Positions 39,022-46,135 of a stretch of DNA of 46,135 bases are shown one piece after another (positions within the stretch are counted from its first letter, which is position 1; each line of letters starts with the position of its first letter). Location of the stretch: NCBI GenBank assembly GCA_964441705.1, contig CAYTWF010000016.1, positions 1 to 46,135 of the forward strand, given 5' to 3'. This stretch comes from Eshraghiella sp964441705. GTDB taxonomy: Bacteria; Bacillota; Clostridia; Lachnospirales; Lachnospiraceae. Below the pieces are notes generated by a model. That model searched no databases and had not been told where the DNA came from. It was given only the letters and a program-made list of their open reading frames with translations. The position numbers and the translations under genes are program-made.

Positions 39022-40164
39022 ATGAATAGAAAAATCTTCAAAATTACAACTGTAATGTGTGTAATCCTTATATTTACAACAGTGTGCTTTGTGTTTTTTT
39101 TAAGGAAAGCTGTGGCAGATATGAGCACAGAGGACAGCCTTGTAATTCTAAACGAAATAGACCAGCTTACAAAGGATGGGGAGGGTAATAGTCCTGCAGC
39201 TCCACAGATACAGGAGCTTGAAGACAGACTTAATACATATTCTGATACCTCCAGAGCCAGGGTTATTCGTGACAGTGTAATTATTTACGTTGTATTTGCT
39301 GTAATTTATTCCGGAATAGTGATGGCATATATGTATATAAAAATATTAAGACCGTTTGCGCGCCTTGAGCGATATGCAGGCCAGGTGGCAGCAGGTAACC
39401 TGGATATACCGCTTAGATATGAGCGCAATAATATGTGGGGCGATTTTACATGGGCCTTTGACCATATGCGGGAGGAAATCAGAGCTGCAAGAAAGAATGA
39501 GAAGCGTGCAGTTGAGGAGAATAAGACCATAATAGCAGCGCTTTCACATGACATTAAGACGCCTATTGCATCGATACGGGCATATTCAGAGGGTCTTGAG
39601 GCCGGACTCGATAATGACTATGAAAAAAGACAGCACTATCTCAGTGTAATAATGAAAAAATGCGACGAGGTTACAGCGCTTACCAATGATCTTGTGCTTC
39701 ATTCGTTGTCAGAGCTAGATAAGCTTGAGATACACAGAAGTCCTGCAGCAATTGATAGAATCGTAATTAATACAATTAAAGATTTGGAATATCCATATAT
39801 CTCTCTTTTACTGCCTGTCCCTGAGGCAAGGCTTATGATTGATGAAAAGAGAATGGCTCAGGTTATAGAAAATATTTTGAATAATGCGAGAAAATATGCA
39901 CCGGGCTGCAGAGTGGATGTATGGGCAGTCCAATCTGACAGTGATTATCAGGTGCATATCAGGGATTACGGAAAAGGTATTATGCCGGAGGATATGCCTT
40001 TTGTATGCAACAAATTCTATCGTGGACATAATACAGGTGAACAGCCAGGTTCAGGGCTGGGACTCTATATTACCAGCTATATTCTTGAAAGAATGAACGG
40101 AGAGCTTAAGCTTGTTAATCATGAAAATGGTCTTGAGGCTGTTATTATCTTAAAGATTTCTTAA
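39022..40164 (+). CDS. Sensor histidine kinase
   Basis: 380 residues from ATG 39022 (GGGAGA eight bases upstream). Two membrane helices (about 6-27 and 83-110) frame a short extracellular loop of about 55 residues, followed by a HAMP domain (ERYAGQVAAGNLDIPLRYERNN region), a dimerisation helix with the phosphorylated His in LSHDIKTPIASIRAYSEGLEAG, and an ATPase domain with NNARKYAPG, DYGKGIMPEDM and GSGLGLYIT. The small sensor loop suggests indirect sensing, for example through the ABC transporter encoded next. Confidence 0.92.
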   Translation: MNRKIFKITTVMCVILIFTTVCFVFFLRKAVADMSTEDSLVILNEIDQLTKDGEGNSPAAPQIQELEDRLNTYSDTSRARVIRDSVIIYVVFAVIYSGIVMAYMYIKILRPFARLERYAGQVAAGNLDIPLRYERNNMWGDFTWAFDHMREEIRAARKNEKRAVEENKTIIAALSHDIKTPIASIRAYSEGLEAGLDNDYEKRQHYLSVIMKKCDEVTALTNDLVLHSLSELDKLEIHRSPAAIDRIVINTIKDLEYPYISLLLPVPEARLMIDEKRMAQVIENILNNARKYAPGCRVDVWAVQSDSDYQVHIRDYGKGIMPEDMPFVCNKFYRGHNTGEQPGSGLGLYITSYILERMNGELKLVNHENGLEAVIILKIS

Positions 40165-40211
40165 TAATTGAACAGGTATAGTAGGTTCATACATTGAAAG
40201 GAATAGAAAAA

Positions 40212-40973
40212 ATGAGAGAAAAGATTATAACAGGAAAAGGCATTTGTAAAAGCTTTGCAAATAATGGAGGACAGAACCATGTGCTGGATATGGTTGATGT
40301 GGATATCTACAAAGGAGATTTTACGGTAATAATGGGCTCATCAGGAGCGGGTAAATCCACTCTTTTATATGCACTTAGCGGAATGGACCAGATAACCTCG
40401 GGAAAGGTGTTTTACCAGAATCAGGAGATAAGCAGCTATAAGGAGAAGCAGATGGCTGCTTTGCGCTCAATGGAATTTGGTTTTGTGTTTCAGCAAACTC
40501 ACCTTGTAAGTAATCTTACATTAAAAGAAAATGTGGAGGTAACGGGTTACCTTGATAAAGGCAGAACCACAAAGGAGACACGGGAGAGAGCCTGGGAGCT
40601 GCTGGTCAAAATGAACGTTGAAAAAGCCGGTGACAGACTTCCTTCCCAGGTATCAGGAGGTGAGGCACAGCGTGCTGCAATTGCCAGGGCAATGATTAAT
40701 CAGCCGGGAATTCTTTTTGCAGATGAACCAACAGGTGCTCTTAATAAAAGAAATACAGAGGAGGTACTGGGTCTTCTCGACGAAATTAATCATAATGGGC
40801 AGAGCATTCTTATGGTTACACATGATGTCAGGGCGGCAATACACGCATCACGTATTTTATATATTGAGGATGGCAGAATAATTGGAGAAATGACACTTCC
40901 ACCATATGCTGAGGGTGAGGCCAAAAACAGAGAAATTCAGGTTAATTCATGGCTCACCTCAATGGAATGGTAG
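40212..40973 (+). CDS. ABC transporter ATPase (MacB/LolD-type)
   Basis: 253 residues from ATG 40212 (AAAGGA nine bases upstream; the TTG at 40194 is too early). Walker A GSSGAGKST, Q-loop VFQQTHLVS, signature VSGGEAQRAAIARAM, Walker B FADEPTGALN and His switch VTHDVRAA. The typical length and GALN/GQ features of MacB-type exporters. It pairs with the FtsX permease directly downstream (about 10 bases). A role in exporting or sensing antimicrobial peptides is inferred from the two-component system in front. Confidence 0.92.
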   Translation: MREKIITGKGICKSFANNGGQNHVLDMVDVDIYKGDFTVIMGSSGAGKSTLLYALSGMDQITSGKVFYQNQEISSYKEKQMAALRSMEFGFVFQQTHLVSNLTLKENVEVTGYLDKGRTTKETRERAWELLVKMNVEKAGDRLPSQVSGGEAQRAAIARAMINQPGILFADEPTGALNKRNTEEVLGLLDEINHNGQSILMVTHDVRAAIHASRILYIEDGRIIGEMTLPPYAEGEAKNREIQVNSWLTSMEW

Positions 40974-40982
40974 GTGGAACCA

Positions 40983-43319
40983 ATGAGAACAATTTTACGT
41001 GCCAATATAAAACGCCAGAAGGGAAGCTTTATTGGAATCGTGCTGCTTATTTTTATTATAAGTACAGCAATAGCTACAGTACTGGCAGTATGGAATAATT
41101 CAAGGAAATATGAAGAACAGAAAATAGAAGAGCTTGGCTATGGGGATATTACCAGCTGGGTAGGAGGGCTTGAGGATTACTCAGAGCTTGAGTCACAGAT
41201 AGGAAATGTAGAAGGGGTTGAAAGAACAGACAGTCAGAAGCTTATATATTGCGATTATACAATTAATGGTAAAAAATCCTCTTCCAATGGTATGCTGCTT
41301 ACATATGAGCCGTCAGAGTATAACTATGGCATATTTACAGATGATATGAAAAATCTGAAATACAATGCAGAGCCAGTTAAAGAGGGCTGCGTGTATATAA
41401 CCCCTGCGCTCAGGTCAATGTTTGATGTAGACCTGGGAGATAAATTAGTTATTACAGTAGGCAGGGATGAAACAATCAGTCTGACTGTTGATGGATATTT
41501 TGAAGACCCATTTATGGGAAGTGCGATGATGGGTATGAAATCATTTATTATTAGTGATGCAGATTATGAAACAATCAGCTCTATGACGATGGATAATGAA
41601 TATCTGCACAGTGGAAGAATGATTCATATATTTAAGTCAGCAAACAGTAAGATAACCGCAGGAATGCTTCAGCAAAAGATTAATGATGAGACAGCTATAG
41701 GCAGCTGCGCAGTTTTCTCATATCAAAAGGATAACATAGAGGGCTTTATGCTTATTCTGGTTAATATAATTGCAGGCTTTCTGATTGTATTTGTTGTTGT
41801 ACTGCTTATTGTGGCAGGTGTTGTTATAGGTCATAATATCAGCAGCAGTATTGAACAGGACTATGTTAATATGGGGATTTTTAAGGCAGTTGGATATACA
41901 GGCAAAAGCCTGAGAACTCTTCAGCTTTGGCAGTATTTTATTGCCATTATTGTGGGCCTGGCAGCTGGGACACCGTGTGCTGTTCTACTTACAAAAACAG
42001 TTAACAGGATAATTGTATCAATTACGGGACTGCTAATACCTTCAAAGCTTCCAATTGGACTTTGTATGGCCGCATATGCTGTAATAACGCTTTTATTAAT
42101 TGGCTTTGTATATATTAAATCCAGAAAAATAGAAAAAATTACACCAATTAAGGCTATCAGACAGGGCAGCGATGATGTATTTTTTTCCAGCGCAGGAACA
42201 ATGCCAGTATATGGAAAGGGACTTAACTTCTGGCTTGCAATGAGACAGCTTGTTACAGGTAAAAAACAGTATATCAGTGCATGTATTGTAACCGTTCTGC
42301 TGGTGTTTTTTGTATCGCTTGTTGGCAGAATCGGTGCATGGATTGGACCTGATGGAGAAGGAATGATGAAATCCTTCGGAGCAGCAGAATATACCCTGGG
42401 TGTCAGGTGTGAAGATGATAGTGTGGATAATGAGGTCAGAGAATATATAAGCAGCCGTACAGATATTCTTGATGAATTTTGGATGGGAATGAGTTCTGTT
42501 ACTATCAATAATATTGATTACACAGTTAATGTTATCTCCGAACCAGACAGATACAGTATATTAAAGGGACGTACCTGTAAATATGATAACGAGGTTGTGT
42601 TGACGGAATTTGTTGCAAAGGATATTGGTGTAGACATTGGGGATACTGTTGACGTGTCATGGGGTGGCAATACGGAAAAATACATTGTAAGCGGTATATA
42701 TCAGTGTGCTAATGATATGGGCTCTAATTTTGGAATGAATCAGGAGGGCTTTGCCAGAATATATTCTACGAGTGACAGATTTGGATTATATCATAACTAT
42801 ATCATTAGGGATACTAATATAAAACAGTCAATATGCGACTATCTTGCTGACAAATTTGGAGACAGCATAGCAGTTGATATCAATTCATGGTCGGGACTGG
42901 CAAGCATTGTAAATGCGGTTAATGCCTTGGAGATACTTATGTATGTAATTGTAGTGATATTTATTCTTGTTGTAATATCACTGACTGGAAGCAAAATTCT
43001 TTACAAGGAACAGCATGACCTGGGAATATACAAATCTCTTGGATTTTCCTGCGTGAGACTTAGAATTACATTCGCAATACGATTTATGGCAGTTGCTTTG
43101 GTGGGCTCCATTTTGGGAATAGTTATCAGCATATTTATAACAGACCCTTTTACAACCATATTACTGAAATTATGTGGAATCAGCAGTTTTACCTCAAATC
43201 CAGGGCTTTGGCAGATGCTGTGGCCGGGAATAATTGTTGTAGTATTGTTCAGCGTATTTGCATATATTGCAGCAGGCAGGATTAAAAAGGTGTCACCTGC
43301 AATACTGATAAAAGAATAA
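40983..43319 (+). CDS. ABC transporter permease, FtsX type
   Basis: 778 residues from ATG 40983 with AGGTGG about five bases upstream. An N-terminal membrane helix, an extracellular MacB-like domain (about 40-250), three membrane helices of the first FtsX domain, a second similar extracellular region (about 480-630), then three more helices. Two copies of the FtsX domain show (DYVNMGIFKAVGYTGKSLR and HDLGIYKSLGFSCVRLR), with ITPIKAIRQG and VSPAILIKE marking their ends. It is a mechanotransmitting exporter type partnered by the ATPase before it. No substrate can be read. Confidence 0.9.
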   Translation: MRTILRANIKRQKGSFIGIVLLIFIISTAIATVLAVWNNSRKYEEQKIEELGYGDITSWVGGLEDYSELESQIGNVEGVERTDSQKLIYCDYTINGKKSSSNGMLLTYEPSEYNYGIFTDDMKNLKYNAEPVKEGCVYITPALRSMFDVDLGDKLVITVGRDETISLTVDGYFEDPFMGSAMMGMKSFIISDADYETISSMTMDNEYLHSGRMIHIFKSANSKITAGMLQQKINDETAIGSCAVFSYQKDNIEGFMLILVNIIAGFLIVFVVVLLIVAGVVIGHNISSSIEQDYVNMGIFKAVGYTGKSLRTLQLWQYFIAIIVGLAAGTPCAVLLTKTVNRIIVSITGLLIPSKLPIGLCMAAYAVITLLLIGFVYIKSRKIEKITPIKAIRQGSDDVFFSSAGTMPVYGKGLNFWLAMRQLVTGKKQYISACIVTVLLVFFVSLVGRIGAWIGPDGEGMMKSFGAAEYTLGVRCEDDSVDNEVREYISSRTDILDEFWMGMSSVTINNIDYTVNVISEPDRYSILKGRTCKYDNEVVLTEFVAKDIGVDIGDTVDVSWGGNTEKYIVSGIYQCANDMGSNFGMNQEGFARIYSTSDRFGLYHNYIIRDTNIKQSICDYLADKFGDSIAVDINSWSGLASIVNAVNALEILMYVIVVIFILVVISLTGSKILYKEQHDLGIYKSLGFSCVRLRITFAIRFMAVALVGSILGIVISIFITDPFTTILLKLCGISSFTSNPGLWQMLWPGIIVVVLFSVFAYIAAGRIKKVSPAILIKE

Positions 43320-43322
43320 AAT

Positions 43323-43353
43323 CTCCCCCGAAAAGGGGGAAGAAAAATTTTTG
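43323..43353 (+). terminator. Hairpin terminator after ABC operon
   Basis: TCCCCC (43324-43329) pairs with GGGGGA (43335-43340), loop GAAAA, then an A/T-rich run AAAAATTTTTG. The T run is offset but usable. Confidence 0.65.
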
Positions 43354-43403
43354 TAGTGGGATTATCATGCTAATATCAGAGATTGTCCAAGGAGGAAATT
43401 AGT

Positions 43404-45938
43404 ATGAAGCTACATAAGATAAAGAAAACAGCAGCTATAGGAATTGCAGCTGCAATGACATTTACATGTATTCCAGTTACGGGAATTATGGCAGATAACA
43501 GCAGTGCTGTTGTCTTTGAAATAACCATTCCTGATTCAGCGACCAGTACAACTGTTAATTCAGCAATGACAGAGGCTGCAATCAGGCAGGCAGTTGAGAA
43601 TTACGATATAATTAATTTCGAAGAGGGCAGCTACGATGGAATAGTCATCGGAACTGTTGCAGGCACCAAGTACCTGGTGATGAATGGCAATGTAGTGTTT
43701 AATGGTGGAAGTATCAACAAGGCATGTATATCTTACGCAGCAGATACGTCACTTAATATTCTTGGTGGCTCACTTACAATATCGGGATATCGTGATGGTA
43801 TTGATGCTACTGCAAAGGATGGCAGCGTAGAGCTTAATATTGGTGAGAATACACAGCTGCACCTTGATGAGAATATTGCTACAGAGCAGAATCACGGTAA
43901 TGGAATATGGGTGGCTGACAGAACAGTATTTACAATCAATACAGAGACTGGAGCAACCTTTACAGCAGATGACAATGCTACATGTGGAATCAATATAATT
44001 GGTGCAGGCAAAACAGCAGGACAGGATAATATGATTCTTACCTGTAATTTCAGTAACTGTGCATATGTATCACTAATCCGTAACAAGGCAGGAAGCGAAA
44101 TTCATGGTGGAATGGAAGTAGGCGCAGGAGAGATAATTAATTTTACATCCTGTGAAGAGGTCCATCTTGATGGTAACCGTATTGATGCAATATGCTGTTC
44201 CTCTGGAGCAGTTAATCAGGAGTTGAAGGTTACAGATTGTGATAATATCACTTTTAATAATAATGGCAGCTGGGGAACTAATGGCGGCAATGCTACAATA
44301 ACAGATTCTGTAATGGATATTTCGGGTAATTCCTCACAGCCATGGTCGGCTGTAAGACAGACAGCATCGAATTTTTATTGTTTTACACTTACAGTTAATA
44401 ATTCTATTATAACGGCTAACGGAGCCAATGCTAATTGTGGTGTGTGGGTAAGTCAGACAGCAACCATTAATAACTCAAGCATTACAGCTAATGCTAATGG
44501 TATGAATGCTAATGGCTACTACAATACAAGGGAAGGCTATGAGACATATTACAGAGCTAATTTCCCTTATTACAGTGGCAATGGTATAGTATTCAGCGGA
44601 ACAGCTGCAATAAATGAATCCTCACTTACCGCCAATAATAATGGCGGAGCGGGTATAGTATTTCGTAATTCAATGAATGATTCTAATGTGTCAACCGTTA
44701 CAGATTCAGACCTTATGGCTGATAATAATGGTACAAGCACTATTAGAGACAGCTATATAAGTAGTATGAACAGTAATAACAGCTCAATGGCAATGTACAA
44801 GGCAGGAGTTGCTGTACTTTCCGGACTGGTGGATATATCCGGTGGAGCAATGGAGCTTACAGGCAACAGCATGGAAGGAATTGGATATTACCATGACAAT
44901 GCTTTTGCACAGCAGATATGTGCTGTAAGTATAGATGGCAATTTCATTGGAACAATTAATAGTGACAATGAAATTGAAGACAATGAAATACGTGGAAATG
45001 CACAATATAAGAGAACCTATGTAACAGGTGGAAGTCTTGATGCACTTAAAACCAACATGACAGGATTTGCGGCATATGATTTTAATAAAACAGCAGCAGA
45101 GGATGAGATATATACAGCACCTGTTAACCGTAATAATACAATGCTTTCACTTTTTGTCCTTAACAGGGCAGACAATTTAGTAGCTTCTGAATTAATCAAT
45201 GAGTTTACAGTATATGATGATAATGGAGAAAGCTACGAGTATTCATTCAGCTATGATGGTGATGGAAATGCATATATATGGACACCTGTGTCAGTAGTTA
45301 ATTATGATGCCACTGAGGGCGAGCTGGTAATGACCGGTTCAACAGTTCAGACAGCAGACAATGGTTTGATTAATGGTGACGATGGAACAGCTGTAATGAA
45401 TGAGCTTACAGGAGAGTATGTTGATGCAGCAGATTATACTGTTGAGGGAGGAAGCCTTGCGTTAACACAGAAGGTTATGCCATCAGCAGCAAGAACATCA
45501 TATACATTTGGTGGATGGTATTATGTTGCACCTGAGAATGTAGAAGCAGCCGACACAGCTGCTGCTGCAGGAGATTATGATACATTGTACTCATTATTTG
45601 CAGGACAGTTTACAAATACCACGGATATTCAATCTCTTGGATACGAGAGCAATGAATACGTAACTGTATATGCAAGATGGAATGCACCAGAGGTTGAAGG
45701 TGATGAAGAGGAGACAACTACAGTACCTTCAAGACCCGGAGAGGTTGAGGCAGATGAGGATGAAATACCAACAACCCCAACAACCCCGACAACCCAGGCA
45801 AAGCCAGGAGAGGTTGAGGCTGATGTAGATGCAGCTGATACAACAGGAAGCAAAATTATTCTCTACACCGGATTAATTGCTGCTATTGCAGTACCTGCAG
45901 TGCTTGCTTTAAGAAAAAAAGAGGATAAGGAGGCATAG
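43404..45938 (+). CDS. Surface beta-helix protein, adhesin-like
   Basis: 844 residues from ATG 43404 (AAGGAGG upstream). Signal peptide with basic start (MKLHKIKKTAAIGIAAAMT). Residues about 60-520 are short beta strands with Asn/Gly turns (TINNSSITANANG, AINESSLTANNNGGAGIVF), the signature of a right-handed parallel beta-helix. An InlB-type repeat (SYTFGGWYYV to VTVYARW) and a Pro/Thr/Glu-rich stalk with PGEVEADED/PGEVEADVD units follow. A C-terminal membrane helix with basic-acidic tail (LRKKEDKEA) ends it. Before the helix is ADTTGSK rather than a clear LPXTG. The gene is alone behind a terminator. Probably a cell-surface host or mucin contact protein; binding is unproven. Confidence 0.75.
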   Translation: MKLHKIKKTAAIGIAAAMTFTCIPVTGIMADNSSAVVFEITIPDSATSTTVNSAMTEAAIRQAVENYDIINFEEGSYDGIVIGTVAGTKYLVMNGNVVFNGGSINKACISYAADTSLNILGGSLTISGYRDGIDATAKDGSVELNIGENTQLHLDENIATEQNHGNGIWVADRTVFTINTETGATFTADDNATCGINIIGAGKTAGQDNMILTCNFSNCAYVSLIRNKAGSEIHGGMEVGAGEIINFTSCEEVHLDGNRIDAICCSSGAVNQELKVTDCDNITFNNNGSWGTNGGNATITDSVMDISGNSSQPWSAVRQTASNFYCFTLTVNNSIITANGANANCGVWVSQTATINNSSITANANGMNANGYYNTREGYETYYRANFPYYSGNGIVFSGTAAINESSLTANNNGGAGIVFRNSMNDSNVSTVTDSDLMADNNGTSTIRDSYISSMNSNNSSMAMYKAGVAVLSGLVDISGGAMELTGNSMEGIGYYHDNAFAQQICAVSIDGNFIGTINSDNEIEDNEIRGNAQYKRTYVTGGSLDALKTNMTGFAAYDFNKTAAEDEIYTAPVNRNNTMLSLFVLNRADNLVASELINEFTVYDDNGESYEYSFSYDGDGNAYIWTPVSVVNYDATEGELVMTGSTVQTADNGLINGDDGTAVMNELTGEYVDAADYTVEGGSLALTQKVMPSAARTSYTFGGWYYVAPENVEAADTAAAAGDYDTLYSLFAGQFTNTTDIQSLGYESNEYVTVYARWNAPEVEGDEEETTTVPSRPGEVEADEDEIPTTPTTPTTQAKPGEVEADVDAADTTGSKIILYTGLIAAIAVPAVLALRKKEDKEA

Positions 45939-46036
45939 AGCCTAATTATAAGCTGTTAATACGATAAGACCGGGAATTTCTAATTATATGACCTGGTGTA
46001 TATGTTGTGCACAGAATACAAAGTTGTATCTGCAAG

Positions 46037-46066
46037 TTGATATACTGTCTGTCAAAAGATTATAAT
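46037..46066 (+). promoter_or_regulatory. Promoter reading out of the window
   Basis: TTGATA (46037-46042), 18-base spacer and TATAAT (46061-46066). AAGGAG follows at about 46085, but no start codon at proper distance is seen before the sequence ends. The interval 45939-46036 shows nothing else. Confidence 0.5.
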
Positions 46067-46135
46067 AAGAAAAAGTATATCAATAAGGAGCATTCCTGTT
46101 AAGTAACAAATGACAGATTTGCAAAAAATGAGTGT

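Overview
The window looks like chromosomal DNA of an anaerobic gut-type Firmicute, most likely a Lachnospiraceae member. The evidence is AT-rich DNA, AGGAGG-type ribosome binding sites, gene families typical of that group (DUF3990 pair, ECF vitamin transport, cortex-lytic-type hydrolases, zinc-ribbon membrane protein, beta-helix surface protein) and dense intergenic foldback repeats. I saw no rRNA, tRNA, CRISPR array or prophage. Several enzymes are named from motifs only; no database search was possible.

Layout. 1-1.3 kb: a decayed DUF3990 gene and its partner, a foldback repeat and a small membrane protein. 1.3-3.7 kb: a promoter and structured leader before an ABC-F ribosome-protection gene, then a SEC-C protein. 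3.8-8 kb: a membrane protein, methyltransferase-Hsp33 pair, cold-shock protein and YhfC-like membrane protein. 8.0-8.75 kb: two adjacent very long imperfect palindromes with no gene. 8.75-11.5 kb: a substrate-binding lipoprotein gene cut in two by a 1,795-bp element carrying only a large serine recombinase and one small ORF; removing the element restores the reading frame exactly. 11.6-14.3 kb: esterase, fabG, and a fabF with a single nonsense codon.

14.28-19.8 kb holds the most interesting system: a dlt-like operon (adenylation enzyme, carrier protein, MBOAT transferase, SGNH partner) with a PLP-dependent amino acid decarboxylase placed between the adenylation and carrier genes. The inferred job is to activate an amino acid, load it on the carrier, decarboxylate it there and transfer the resulting amine-bearing acyl group to a surface polymer. 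19.9-21.1 kb: an aminotransferase.

21.1-26.5 kb: a cobalamin riboswitch before an operon for an ECF vitamin transporter plus two surface proteins. One of these has the same domain order as mammalian intrinsic factor/transcobalamin (alpha/alpha barrel, then DUF4430 beta domain). 26.5-29.5 kb: copper-responsive csoR-copA, where copA carries a C-terminal copper-chaperone domain with its own internal ribosome binding site.

29.5-34.3 kb: housekeeping genes (small ppGpp synthetase, TPR lipoprotein, HflX, thymidylate synthase, DHFR and an unlisted 42-aa membrane protein). 34.3-38.2 kb: an amidase-SPOR protein whose start codon lies in a long hairpin, a zinc-ribbon membrane protein broken by an amber codon, and a LysM-GH18 hydrolase. 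38.3-43.3 kb: a two-component system with an ABC transporter. 43.4-45.9 kb: a large surface beta-helix protein. A final promoter reads out of the window.
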